NCBI GenBank assembly: GCA_003168265.1
Contig: PMSV01000024.1
Span: 248,001-312,000, forward strand
Source: Chitinophagaceae bacterium
GTDB taxonomy: Bacteria; Bacteroidota; Bacteroidia; Chitinophagales; Chitinophagaceae
DNA length: 64,000 bases
Reading direction: 5' to 3'
This document shows, one piece after another, positions 1 to 9,752 of this stretch (its first letter is position 1; every line of letters begins with the position of its first letter). The position numbers were made by a program, and so were the translations under genes. Under the pieces are notes generated by a model. That model was not told where the DNA came from. It was given only the letters and a program-made list of their open reading frames with translations, and searched no databases.

Positions 1-1058
1 CCCCGCAGCGCCTCTTCTTGCATCCCGCTCACTTCATATCCTGTATATTCCCGGATGGCATCCAGGATACCGATCCGTTTAAAGGGGGCCTTGAAATCGA
101 TCTCTTTTTCGCCTACCTGGACACGCGTAGACCCCTGAATGGCAACGGCGACTTTTTCCAGCAATTGTTCTGTGATCTCCATCATCCAGAAATAGTCCTT
201 ATATGCTGCATACCATTCCAGGATGGTGAATTCCGGGTTATGTGTCCTGTCCATGCCTTCGTTGCGGAAATTCCGGCTGAATTCATAGACCCAATCGAAC
301 CCTCCGACGATCAGTCTTTTCAGATAGAGTTCATTTGCGATCCGGAGATAGAATGGAACATCCAGGGTATTGTGATGCGTGATGAAAGGCCTGGCGGTCG
401 CGCCGCCGGGAATGCTCTGAAGGACCGGTGTATCTACCTCCAATGCGCCGCGTTCGTTCAGGAATTCGCGAATGGATTGAATTATCCTGGTACGCAAAAC
501 AAAGACTTCTTTTACCTGAGGATTTACGATCAGGTCCGCATAGCGTTGCCGGTACCTGAATTCCGGATCCGTCACCGCATCAAAGGTTTCTCCTTCCTTT
601 TCTTTCACTATTGGAAGGGGCCGAAGGGATTTTGCCAGCAAACTCAGTTCACTGACATGGACGGAAATCTCGCCGGTCCTGGTCGTAAATACATAACCTT
701 TAATGCCGATGATATCACCGATATCGAGCAGGTGTTTCCAGACCCTGTCGTATAATGTCTTGTCTTCGCCAGGACAGATTTCATCCCTTTTGATGTATAA
801 TTGAATGCGGCCGGTACTGTCCTGGATAACGGCAAAAGAGGCCTTGCCCATATCCCGGATGCTCATGACCCTTCCTGCAAGGCAGACAGCAGCAAATTCC
901 TGTTTATTTTCCTGTTCGCGGTAGTTGGACTTGATAAAGACTGCGTTCGTATTGACCGGGTACAAAGCGGCAGGATAGGGATCGATGCCCAGTTTCTGCA
1001 ATTCAGACAATTTTTCCCTTCGAATATTTTCCTGTTCCGATAATTGTGGACTGCTCAT
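1..1058 (-). CDS. lysS: Lysine--tRNA ligase (class II), 3' end truncated by window edge
   Basis: Reverse-strand translation from ATG at 1058 reads MSSPQLSEQENIRREKLSELQKLGIDPYPAALYPVNT...VCLAGRVMSIRDMGKASFAVIQDSTGRIQLYIKRDEICPGED; near the edge it reads AIREYTGYEVSGMQEEALR. Typical LysRS. Not in ORF track because it runs off the window. Confidence 0.95.
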   Translation of the reverse strand, partial: MSSPQLSEQENIRREKLSELQKLGIDPYPAALYPVNTNAVFIKSNYREQENKQEFAAVCLAGRVMSIRDMGKASFAVIQDSTGRIQLYIKRDEICPGEDKTLYDRVWKHLLDIGDIIGIKGYVFTTRTGEISVHVSELSLLAKSLRPLPIVKEKEGETFDAVTDPEFRYRQRYADLIVNPQVKEVFVLRTRIIQSIREFLNERGALEVDTPVLQSIPGGATARPFITHHNTLDVPFYLRIANELYLKRLIVGGFDWVYEFSRNFRNEGMDRTHNPEFTILEWYAAYKDYFWMMEITEQLLEKVAVAIQGSTRVQVGEKEIDFKAPFKRIGILDAIREYTGYEVSGMQEEALR

Positions 1059-1127
1059 GTTCTTTAGAATCAAAAAGATTTCGGTAAAGATAAAGACTGG
1101 AGATTGGATTTTCCTGTGAATGCAAAT

Positions 1128-2012
1128 TCAGATCCTGAGGAGAGCCTGCCAGGCTTCTGTCAGCTTACCTTCGGAGATCAGTTCTTTGGCATAGAGATGA
1201 ATTTCCTTTTCCATTTCATCGGGATGCAGGCTGAAATATTGAAAAATATTCTTCAGCCTGATATTATCAAAAGAAAGATTCGTATCAGGATCCGGAATTT
1301 GCTGAAAATTGGCAAGCAGGGCCAGGTCGTTCCCTGTTAGAATCCGGCTTTGGCGTATGGACGAAGGCAAGGCATCAAAGCCCACCCCTAGTTTTGTATT
1401 GGGTTTTTCAACTTCAAAAAGGTTGGAAGCATCGACCTGGCAATACCAATTTCCGCCAAGCCTTCCAACTTGCTGTAATTTCCGCTGGTCGATAAGGCCC
1501 TGTTCATTGAGAATAGAATCATCTATATGCATGAGCAGGATCTCAGAGATCACGAGATTGCCTGCCCCAGCTTTTTCGCCGAGAGGCTTAACTTCCAGAA
1601 CCTGGCATTCCATTTTGATCTTGCTCTCCTTAACCATAGGAGGACGGACCAGGGAGGCTGGTTCCTGCGTGAAGCCGGATTTCAGGAATTCGTTGATTTC
1701 TTTTGGATATTCGCAACTGGAAAGGCTGGTCTGGTTTACCATATCATAATCGACGATATGCACCACAGCCTGGGGCACTTCCAGGATATTTTCCAGTGTA
1801 TGTTTGGTGCTGTTATCACGCACTCTCAGGGAGGGGGAGAAGACCAGAATCGGCGGCTGAGCGGAAAACAGATTGAAAAAACTGAATGGGCTTAGATTTA
1901 TCTGGCCGGCCTGGTTCACCGTGCTGACCAATGCGATCGGTCTGGGGGCGATCGCAGATTGCAGGTAATTCTGGCGTTGTGCTATAGTAATTTCCTTTAG
2001 GTCGAAGATCAT
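1128..2012 (-). CDS. Flavin reductase family protein (FMN-binding split barrel)
   Basis: 294 aa; YLQSAIAPRPIALVSTVNQAGQINLSPFSFFNLFSAQPPILVFSP is typical of the flavin reductase-like family. Confidence 0.9.
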   Translation of the reverse strand: MIFDLKEITIAQRQNYLQSAIAPRPIALVSTVNQAGQINLSPFSFFNLFSAQPPILVFSPSLRVRDNSTKHTLENILEVPQAVVHIVDYDMVNQTSLSSCEYPKEINEFLKSGFTQEPASLVRPPMVKESKIKMECQVLEVKPLGEKAGAGNLVISEILLMHIDDSILNEQGLIDQRKLQQVGRLGGNWYCQVDASNLFEVEKPNTKLGVGFDALPSSIRQSRILTGNDLALLANFQQIPDPDTNLSFDNIRLKNIFQYFSLHPDEMEKEIHLYAKELISEGKLTEAWQALLRI

Positions 2013-2015
2013 GGC

Positions 2016-3023
2016 CTACACTTTTTTGATGCGAAGCAGGGAAAAATCGTCTTCTTCCGAAACGATCCTGTTTCTCAACACGCCGAGTCCCTCGATATCC
2101 AGTTCTACCTCATCTCCGTCCTGCAGCCATTGTTCCTCATAGGAAGGATCATTCAATTTTCCGGTTCCGTTCAATTCCAGGAAACAACCGGTTCCTACGG
2201 TTCCGCTTCCTATAATATCTCCCGGATAAAGATCAGCCCCGTAAGAGGCTCTTTCGATGATTTCGGCAAAGGTCCAGTCCATATCTTTTAAATTCCCTTC
2301 ACTTACCTGTTTGCCGTTGATCCTGCATTTCATGGATAGGTTCCAGCTCTTCCCTACATGTCCTTCCGGGCAGGGCGCCTCAAAAGCTTCCAGTTCCTCG
2401 AGGGTGACCAGCCAGGGACCGGTAGTGGTGGCGAAGTCCTTTCCTTTAGCGGGTCCGAGGTTCAAAAGCATCTCCTCTGACTGCAATCTCCTGGCACTCA
2501 GGTCGTTCATTATCATCAGCCCTGCAATATAGGAATCCGCTTCGCCGCCTCTTATATTTCTGCCATGGCGGCTGATCACAATAGCAGCCTCCAGTTCAAA
2601 ATCGAGTTTTTCGAAATGATCAGGCATGCATCTGACTTCTCCTGGTCCGTAAATACTGTGATGGTTTGTGAAATAAAAAATGGGGTATTGACGGAATTCA
2701 GGAATCATGGGAGCTCCCCGGTTGCGCCGTGCTGTTGCCACATGCTGGTAAAAAGCATATCCGTCCCTGCAGGAGGGCGGAGCAGGCACTGGAGCCAGCC
2801 ATTCCACAGAGTCGGGATCTATACCCCTTTCTCTGGAAATCTGCCCCTCCTGGATTGCAATCCCGCCTGCCTGAACGATGAGCAGGTATTCATCCCAGTG
2901 ATTCAGAAACATATTCATGCTTCCAGGGAGGTCCGGATGGATATATTCCAAATCAAAAAGGAGCCCTTCTTCCAAAATAGCCAATTGATCCTGGCCTTCC
3001 TTCAAATAAGAAACAAATTTCAT
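2016..3023 (-). CDS. Fumarylacetoacetate hydrolase family protein
   Basis: 335 aa; FELEAAIVISRHGRNI, YIAGLMIMNDLSAR, GPAKGKDFATTTGPWLVT, YPGDIIGSGTVGTGCFLELNG match FAH-family core motifs. Confidence 0.92.
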   Translation of the reverse strand: MKFVSYLKEGQDQLAILEEGLLFDLEYIHPDLPGSMNMFLNHWDEYLLIVQAGGIAIQEGQISRERGIDPDSVEWLAPVPAPPSCRDGYAFYQHVATARRNRGAPMIPEFRQYPIFYFTNHHSIYGPGEVRCMPDHFEKLDFELEAAIVISRHGRNIRGGEADSYIAGLMIMNDLSARRLQSEEMLLNLGPAKGKDFATTTGPWLVTLEELEAFEAPCPEGHVGKSWNLSMKCRINGKQVSEGNLKDMDWTFAEIIERASYGADLYPGDIIGSGTVGTGCFLELNGTGKLNDPSYEEQWLQDGDEVELDIEGLGVLRNRIVSEEDDFSLLRIKKV

Positions 3024-3177
3024 ATGACCATATTAAAGGTGGTAAAATTAAATAATTAAAAATGAAGCTGATCTTTGACCCTTCTTATTCTTCCATATTT
3101 TCAGATCGGCCAATATTTTGCGGTGTAAGATAGGCTGGGTAACTTCATTAAGTTATTTTTGTACATTCGTTGGAACC

Positions 3178-3864
3178 ATGAAATTCGAAAAAATTCACAA
3201 TAAGGGACAAGCGCAGCTATTCAAGAACCACTATCTTGAAATGCTTACCAAGACCCACCCCTTAGTTATCTGGGGGATTTATTCTCCGGTCATGCTTTAC
3301 TGCCTTTATTATAGCCGGATGGGCCTCCGCTTTAGTTTTCTGCACATTGGGCTGACTTTTATTGCCGGAGCTTTTTTCTGGACTTTTTTCGAATACATCA
3401 TGCACCGCTTTATTTTTCACATGATTGCGGAGAGTGAAAAAGCCAGGAAAATTGTCTATGTACTGCATGGGAATCATCATGAATATCCCAGGGATAGGGA
3501 GAGGCTCTTCATGCCACCTGTTCCCAGCCTTATTCTAGCCTGCATGATCTTTTTGCTGATGTTCGGGGTTATGCGGGAAAACAGTTTTATGTTCTTTTCG
3601 GGATTTCTGCTTGGCTATCTCTTGTATGGCAGCATGCATTATGCCATTCATGCCTGGAATCCTCCTTTCAAATGGCTCAAACCGCTTTGGCGTAATCACC
3701 ACCTGCATCATTATAAGAGTGAGCATCAGGGCTTTGGTGTAAGTACTACGATCTGGGACCGGATTTTCGGAACCATGTTTGACCTGAAAAAGGAAAAAGA
3801 AGACAAGGAAAAAGTGAAGGAATTGATGTATATCAGAAAGAATAGGGAAGCAATTAAAAACTAA
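3178..3864 (+). CDS. Sterol desaturase / fatty acid hydroxylase family membrane protein
   Basis: ORF 3118-3864; likely start is ATG 3178 (MKFEKIHNKGQ). Histidine clusters EYIMHRFIFH, LHGNHHEYPRD, MHYAIH, NHHLHHYKSEHQGFGVS. Confidence 0.9.
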   Translation: MKFEKIHNKGQAQLFKNHYLEMLTKTHPLVIWGIYSPVMLYCLYYSRMGLRFSFLHIGLTFIAGAFFWTFFEYIMHRFIFHMIAESEKARKIVYVLHGNHHEYPRDRERLFMPPVPSLILACMIFLLMFGVMRENSFMFFSGFLLGYLLYGSMHYAIHAWNPPFKWLKPLWRNHHLHHYKSEHQGFGVSTTIWDRIFGTMFDLKKEKEDKEKVKELMYIRKNREAIKN

Positions 3865-3870
3865 CTTCAA

Positions 3871-4191
3871 TTACCATTTTTCCTCATTGCCTTCCTGATT
3901 ACCCCTCGCATATTCCGTCCTGGTTTTTATTTTTTGCAATTGTCTTTCAAAGATCAGTTCCGCAATCAATTCCCCCGCATCTCTCTCCGGCGATTTCGCC
4001 AGTTCCATACGAAGTTTTTTTTCGTCCACATCGACGCGGTAAAGCAATGTAACCAGGCGGTCAAAATCCTGGCTTATCAAATGGCTGATCTGCCTGGCGA
4101 GTTCCGCCAGGATCTCCTGCTGAGAAATATGCCCTTTGACTTCCAGCCCGATTTCTTTTAAAGCTCCTGAAATAAGCTCCTCCTGAGTCAT
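3871..4191 (-). CDS. Conserved hypothetical protein (106 aa)
   Basis: Intact ORF in collinear position upstream of the TIGR02757 gene's stop; no confident family recognised. Confidence 0.6.
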   Translation of the reverse strand: MTQEELISGALKEIGLEVKGHISQQEILAELARQISHLISQDFDRLVTLLYRVDVDEKKLRMELAKSPERDAGELIAELIFERQLQKIKTRTEYARGNQEGNEEKW

Positions 4192-4200
4192 TGGTATTAC

Positions 4201-4992
4201 TTAAAAATGTTCTTCGGCTCCCATGCCGAAAAGAGCAAAATCATATTTGACCGGATCTTCCGGATCGAAAGTACGTAAACAGGAAGTAAGTTGCAAAGCG
4301 GTCTGCCAATTGACGATGCCTCCACCGATCAAATTTAATCTGGCTGCAACCCTGGCCACATGCAGGTCGATCGGGCAAACCAATTGGGAGGGCCTGATAC
4401 CGTTCCAGATCCCGAAATCGACTCCCTGCCTGTCCTTTCTGACCATCCATCGGAGAAACATGTTTAAACGTTTACAAGAGGAATTTTTTTCCGGGGAAGC
4501 AATATGTTTTCTGGTCCTTAGTGGGCTATCTTCAAATGAAAAAAAATAGTGGTGAAAATTGCTCAGCCCTTTTTCCACGGTGGTCGCTTCTTTGTCCATT
4601 CCATGGAGGAAGGCGCTTTCCAGGGATTTATGTTTGGAATAATGTTGTTTGAGAAAATGAATGAAATAAAGAAGGTCGGTTGTCTGAAATGTCCTGTGTC
4701 TGAAAGAGAGCATCCTGGCCAGCTCGGACTCCCTGTGCTGAAGACAAAACTCGTGAGGGGAATCATCCATCAGGTTCATCAGTCCGAGACTTTTATTGAT
4801 GATGGTGGTTCGGTTTCCCCAGGCAAAAACTGCCGCAAAGAAACCTGCAATTTCGATATCCTGCTTTTTTTTGAATCGGTGGGGAACCGAAATGGGATCC
4901 TTTTCTATAAAAAATGGCCTGTTATAATAAGCCGATTTACTCTCCAGCAGGTCTTTAAGAAGGATTGAAGAATTTTGTTTTTTACCGGGCAT
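4201..4992 (-). CDS. TIGR02757/DUF2400 family protein
   Basis: 263 aa; SAYYNRPFFIEKDPISVPHRFKKKQDIEIAGFFAAVFAWGNRTTIINK...LNMFLRWMVRKDRQGVDFGIW...LVCPIDLHVARVAARL. Confidence 0.92.
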   Translation of the reverse strand: MPGKKQNSSILLKDLLESKSAYYNRPFFIEKDPISVPHRFKKKQDIEIAGFFAAVFAWGNRTTIINKSLGLMNLMDDSPHEFCLQHRESELARMLSFRHRTFQTTDLLYFIHFLKQHYSKHKSLESAFLHGMDKEATTVEKGLSNFHHYFFSFEDSPLRTRKHIASPEKNSSCKRLNMFLRWMVRKDRQGVDFGIWNGIRPSQLVCPIDLHVARVAARLNLIGGGIVNWQTALQLTSCLRTFDPEDPVKYDFALFGMGAEEHF

Positions 4993-6132
4993 CTAGCCAA
5001 TTGCTTGTTTAAGGTCTTCGATCAAATCCCCTGCATCTTCAATGCCTACGCTTAAGCGAATCAGGGAATCGCTCAATCCGTTTTTGATCCGCTGTGCTTT
5101 TGGAATGGATGCATGGGTCATGGTAGCCGGATGGTTGATCAGGGATTCCACACCGCCCAGGCTTTCTGCGAGAGAGAACAATTTAGTGGCAGAAAGCACG
5201 CGCCTGGCTTCTTCCACAGACTGATCCTTTAATTCAAAACTCATCATGCCTCCAAAGCCTCTCATTTGTTTTTTTGCGATCTCATAACCAGGATGTTCTT
5301 TGAGGCCGCACCAATAGAGTTTCTGCACTTTAGGATGACTCTTAAGAAAATCAGCGATCTGTTCCCCGTTCTGGCAATGCCTGTCCATACGAACATGCAG
5401 GGTTTTCAGACCGCGTAAAACCAGGAAGCAATCCTGAGGTCCGGGCACCGCTCCGCAGGATTTTTGTATGAAATAAAGTTTTTCTCTAAGTTCCGCATCA
5501 TTTATCATGATGCATCCCTGGATCACATCACTATGACCTCCCAGGTATTTGGTGGCTGAATGAAGGACAAGGTCAACGCCCAGATCCAATGGGTTTTGCA
5601 GGTAGGGTGAAGCGAATGTGTTGTCGACACAGGTAAGTATATTATGCCTGGATGCCAGCTCTGCCACCGACTGGATATCGATAATATTCAGGAGCGGGTT
5701 GGTAGGAGTTTCAATCCAGATCAGCCTGGTGTTTTTGTTAATATATGGTTCTGCATCACGGGCATTATGCATATCGATAAAATGGAACCTGATGCCGTAT
5801 CTCTCAAATATTTTAGTGAACAGGCGATACGTGCCTCCGTAAAGATCATTCCCCGCAATGACCTCATCGCCGGGCTGGAGCAGTTTGATCACCGCATCGG
5901 TTGCTGCCACCCCGCTGCTGAATGACAAAGCATATTTCCCATTCTCGATAATGGCTAAAGCATTTTCCAGGGCGGTCCTTGTAGGATTCTGGGAACGTGC
6001 ATATTCATATCCCTTATTCTGACCTGGCGCTTCCTGAACATAAGTGGAGGTCTGGTAGATCGGGATCATGATGGCTCCGGTGGAGGGGTCCGGTTCCATA
6101 CCTGCATGTATCAGTTTGGTTGCTATCTTCAT
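4993..6132 (-). CDS. Cystathionine gamma-synthase/lyase family PLP-dependent enzyme
   Basis: ORF 4993-6201; likely start MKIATKLIHAGMEPDPSTGAIMIPIYQTSTY at 6132. LHSATKYLGGHSD contains the PLP lysine. Confidence 0.95.
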   Translation of the reverse strand: MKIATKLIHAGMEPDPSTGAIMIPIYQTSTYVQEAPGQNKGYEYARSQNPTRTALENALAIIENGKYALSFSSGVAATDAVIKLLQPGDEVIAGNDLYGGTYRLFTKIFERYGIRFHFIDMHNARDAEPYINKNTRLIWIETPTNPLLNIIDIQSVAELASRHNILTCVDNTFASPYLQNPLDLGVDLVLHSATKYLGGHSDVIQGCIMINDAELREKLYFIQKSCGAVPGPQDCFLVLRGLKTLHVRMDRHCQNGEQIADFLKSHPKVQKLYWCGLKEHPGYEIAKKQMRGFGGMMSFELKDQSVEEARRVLSATKLFSLAESLGGVESLINHPATMTHASIPKAQRIKNGLSDSLIRLSVGIEDAGDLIEDLKQAIG

Positions 6133-6459
6133 GGTTTGTATTTGCTGGTTGCAAAAGTCTGGAATTATTTTGCCCTTCCCAAATAGAGGATTTGATGTCA
6201 AAATGGCGAATGCACTGATCCGCCATTCCAGTTTAACACAAACTTAACCCCTCTGCAATAAACGCGTGCAACAAATCGCAAACGCTGCACCGGCAAGGAT
6301 TTTGCGGTGGCAGGATAAGGATAATTCTGCCGTGAATACCTTTATTGCTGGAACAATTTTATAAAAATACACCGGTAAACCATCCTTAACTTGACTCGCC
6401 TTGATTACATGAATATTTTCACTGTGTCAAATTCATTGAATCATTCAAAAAATCGAGCC

Positions 6460-6906
6460 ATGAAAAAAATTATTATTTCTTCGCTTTTGCTGGCAGGATT
6501 GCTTTGCGGGAGTGCTTATTCATCTTTTGCCAATGTGAATCAAAAAGTCCTGAATGCTTTTCATTCCATCTTCAACAGGGCCTCGGATGTGAGGTGGACA
6601 GAATACAAGGACCATTATTTTGTCAGTTTTCGCATGAGCGACGAGATTGTTGAAGTGAATTTCGATCACTCGGGAAATGTCCTGAATTCTACCCGTTATT
6701 ATAAAGCCCAGCATCTTCCGCTGAATATACTGCTGAATGTCCGCAATGAATATCCTGAAAAGATCATTCACAGCGTAACTGAAATCAGCGACGAGGACGG
6801 AATGGTTTACCTGATACAATTGAAGGATGCAAAGGAATATATTTATCTGAAATCGGATATTTCGGGGAATCTCGAAATATCGGACCGGTTCAACAATGCC
6901 GGATAG
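6460..6906 (+). CDS. Small secreted PepSY-like protein
   Basis: ORF 6391-6906; signal peptide from MKKIIISSLLLAGLLCGSAYSSFA at 6460; 'FNRASDVRWTEYKDHYFVSFRM' resembles the protein at 9753. Confidence 0.75.
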   Translation: MKKIIISSLLLAGLLCGSAYSSFANVNQKVLNAFHSIFNRASDVRWTEYKDHYFVSFRMSDEIVEVNFDHSGNVLNSTRYYKAQHLPLNILLNVRNEYPEKIIHSVTEISDEDGMVYLIQLKDAKEYIYLKSDISGNLEISDRFNNAG

Positions 6907-6910
6907 TGAC

Positions 6911-8752
6911 TTAAAATATGCATTTTGCCGTTACAAGGTAGCGCCAGTCAAAGTTGTCAGCCGCATGGGCATCCATCGGCTGATTTTTTTTATTCAGGAC
7001 TTCCTTTTTCAGAATTTTTTCACCAACAAGGATTTTCCTTCCTTCCTGAACGTAATCCTGCAGTTGTGGGTCGGACATCCAGGTTTTCTGAGGGGGTTCA
7101 AACCCGATCTTATCCTTTCTCCATACGATCTCGGAAGGAAGCTGATCTTCCATGGTTTTTCGCAGAATATATTTGGTCCATCCATTATGGATTTTTAAGG
7201 AGGAAGCCAGGGAAAACAGGAACTGGATCAATTCATGGTTCAGGAAAGGGAGCCTTATTTCACAACCATGCGCCATTGAATTGCGGTCGGCATAATGGAG
7301 AAGGTCCTGCAAACCCTGCCTGAAACAATTAAAATATAGCTGGTCATTCAGTTTCATGACCAGGGGCTTGTAAATGGAAGGCCTGTCAAAAAACTGGTCT
7401 TTGTATTCGGGATTGATATCAGGATTTCCAGCTATTTTTCTCGCCTCCCTTTTTTCAAGTTGAATTGCCGCCTGTGCGGGAAACCAGGCCGCCAGGTAAT
7501 TCCTCCATGACCAATGATAAGGAATCCGGTTCCTATTCAGCGCTCGCTTCTCGGATAGAAAATTCAGCGGATTTTTTCTGAAAAGCTCCTGCAGATACCA
7601 ATGTATGTATTTGGAATATCCAGCGAAGAGTTCATCGGCACCCTGGCCATCCAGAAGTACTTTGGTTCCATGTTCTTTAGCGAGCCCGAATACCCTGTAT
7701 TGCAGATAAATGCTCGAAGAGGTGAATGGTATTTCCTGGTAATGGCAGAGTTTTTCGAAATCCCCGATCAATTCATCCACTTTGGGTGTGATGCTGAAAT
7801 TTGCCAGGTCAAATCGGGCTGCCACTTTTTCGATATAGGAAGATTCATCTTTTTCATAACCTGGGAAAACGGCGGAAAATGTTTTCTGCCTGAACTTGCC
7901 GGTTCCATGTATTGCTGCCGCAATAGAACTGCTATCCAGGCCACCGCTCAGGGTAGAACCTGTTTCCACATCGCTTCGAAGCCTGCGGGTCAGAGATTGT
8001 CCGAATAAATGACTGATTTTTTCCTCTGCTTCCTTTTCACTGATTTTTAACATGGATTCTTTATCCGCGTCCCAGTAAGCATGGAGGCTGAGTTCAAGAT
8101 CGGGCATTGACAGTCTTAGATAATGGGCGGGGGGAAGGATGAATACCTGCTGGTAAAAGCTGATAGTCAAATCCAGGGGAGTGTTCACATGGCCTGCCGA
8201 TAAAAAATTCAGCAGCATCGGTTCATTCACTTTTTTGGGCAGCCCTGCAGCCCAAAGGACCTTCGCTTCCGATCCAAAAACAAAGGCATTCTCAAAAAAA
8301 CTGTAATAAAAGGGCTTCTCGCCCATACGGTCTCTTGCACAAAACAAAGTTTTTTCCAGTTCGTCCCAAATGGCAAAGGCAAACATCCCGTCGAAATGTG
8401 ATAGACATTCGACTCCGTAACAATGATAGGCTGCGATCAATACTTCAGTGTCCGAAGCTGTTCTGAAAAAATAACCTCTGGCAATCAGAACCTGTTTTAA
8501 TTCTGTGTAATTGTATATTTCACCGTTGTGTATGCAGGTATATTTTCCGAGATAATGCATGGGTTGAGCGGCGCTTTCACTCAGGTCAATGACGGAGAGC
8601 CTCCGGTGCCCAAATCCCACCTCGCCGTCAGGATTCATCCAATAGCCTTCCCCGTCGGGTCCCCGGTGGGCTACCGAATCTGTCATCTTCTTCAACCTTT
8701 CCAGGTAAATATTTGAAGGATCACAGGAGAGGATCCCAGTAATGCCGCACAT
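6911..8752 (-). CDS. asnB: Asparagine synthase (glutamine-hydrolysing)
   Basis: 613 aa; N-terminal MCGITGIL (Cys2 nucleophile), SGGLDSSSIAAA PP-loop, LLDGQGADELFAGY. Confidence 0.96.
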   Translation of the reverse strand: MCGITGILSCDPSNIYLERLKKMTDSVAHRGPDGEGYWMNPDGEVGFGHRRLSVIDLSESAAQPMHYLGKYTCIHNGEIYNYTELKQVLIARGYFFRTASDTEVLIAAYHCYGVECLSHFDGMFAFAIWDELEKTLFCARDRMGEKPFYYSFFENAFVFGSEAKVLWAAGLPKKVNEPMLLNFLSAGHVNTPLDLTISFYQQVFILPPAHYLRLSMPDLELSLHAYWDADKESMLKISEKEAEEKISHLFGQSLTRRLRSDVETGSTLSGGLDSSSIAAAIHGTGKFRQKTFSAVFPGYEKDESSYIEKVAARFDLANFSITPKVDELIGDFEKLCHYQEIPFTSSSIYLQYRVFGLAKEHGTKVLLDGQGADELFAGYSKYIHWYLQELFRKNPLNFLSEKRALNRNRIPYHWSWRNYLAAWFPAQAAIQLEKREARKIAGNPDINPEYKDQFFDRPSIYKPLVMKLNDQLYFNCFRQGLQDLLHYADRNSMAHGCEIRLPFLNHELIQFLFSLASSLKIHNGWTKYILRKTMEDQLPSEIVWRKDKIGFEPPQKTWMSDPQLQDYVQEGRKILVGEKILKKEVLNKKNQPMDAHAADNFDWRYLVTAKCIF

Positions 8753-8789
8753 CCTGTAAATATCAGGATTCTGCCGCCAACAAAAAATT

Positions 8790-9389
8790 CTATTGCCACC
8801 CTTCTGTCAATTCAGAAAGCCGGTTTCTGGAATAGGATTTTAATTCCGGAAAGAATTCATGGTAACAGAATGCCAGGCCGGACAGGTGTTCCTGAAAGAG
8901 CTTAAAAGCCTTTTCTGTTTCAGTTAGGTAAGCGGCACGATGGGCTAGCCCCCTTAAGCTGTTTTGAATCCCTTCCTGGTACCGGTAATGATAAAGCCAG
9001 TTTTGAAGGCGCATATAATGAAAGAACATCCGGAATTTATCCGGAAAATAAATGCTGAACAAATCCAGGTCTGAATAGACACCCGTTGAAAAACTCATCA
9101 GGTTTTCTGCCGTAAACTCTTCCTGGTCATTTGCCAGAAAGTAATCATAAATGATATCGGTAATAGCCCCCGAATACAAGCCGTAGTCGGATCTGAAATA
9201 GCTTTTTGCCTTACTGGTAGCTTCATGCCTGTCGGTGAATTCGTCGATCGACCGGTGCAATGAAATCCCAGCCTGGATCATTGCCGGATAATCCAATTTT
9301 TTCTTTCCCTTTACGAAGTCGCTGATCATATTTCCTAAAAGAATTTCCGGAATTCCAAAAGAAAGATAGGCATGTGCGAGATAATTCAT
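8790..9389 (-). CDS. acpH: Acyl carrier protein phosphodiesterase family
   Basis: 199 aa; MNYLAHAYLSFGIPEILLGNMISDFVKGKKKLDYPAMIQAGISLHRSIDEFTDRH...GAITDIIYDYFLAND. Confidence 0.9.
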   Translation of the reverse strand: MNYLAHAYLSFGIPEILLGNMISDFVKGKKKLDYPAMIQAGISLHRSIDEFTDRHEATSKAKSYFRSDYGLYSGAITDIIYDYFLANDQEEFTAENLMSFSTGVYSDLDLFSIYFPDKFRMFFHYMRLQNWLYHYRYQEGIQNSLRGLAHRAAYLTETEKAFKLFQEHLSGLAFCYHEFFPELKSYSRNRLSELTEGWQ

Positions 9390-9752
9390 GGACTTAAGTT
9401 ATGCAAAAGAACGATTGAAAGGGCCAGGGAAACTCATGGATCACAATTATGAATTGCTTAACCTAATTTTATGGTTTATTTAAGAAATAGGCTGAAATAG
9501 GCTACAGTAAAGGGTTATGCGTCATTATACGAGTTTATTTCATTGAAAGAAATTCCCTGTGCTTAACCTTTGCTTCACATAAGGTCCCACCGGTCAATTA
9601 TCTGCTCTCTCTGTTTGCATCCTGAATACTTTTGTGCACGTCAAATGAATGGCATAGATCCTTCGATTGTGAAAAAAACAAAAAATAGGAAAGCGATGCA
9701 ACAAGTGAAAGATATCAGCGTCTCTTATCAGTAAAAGTAAAAAATCAAAAAC

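Noticed and set aside
18-755. 245-aa + strand ORF
   Set aside because: Antisense shadow of lysS; the reverse strand encodes a clear LysRS.
9390-9752. 360-bp intergenic region as a possible ncRNA or mobile element remnant
   Set aside because: No terminal repeats, conserved RNA motif or clear hairpin/terminator pair visible by eye; TACTTTTG near 9632 is promoter-like but has no properly spaced -33.
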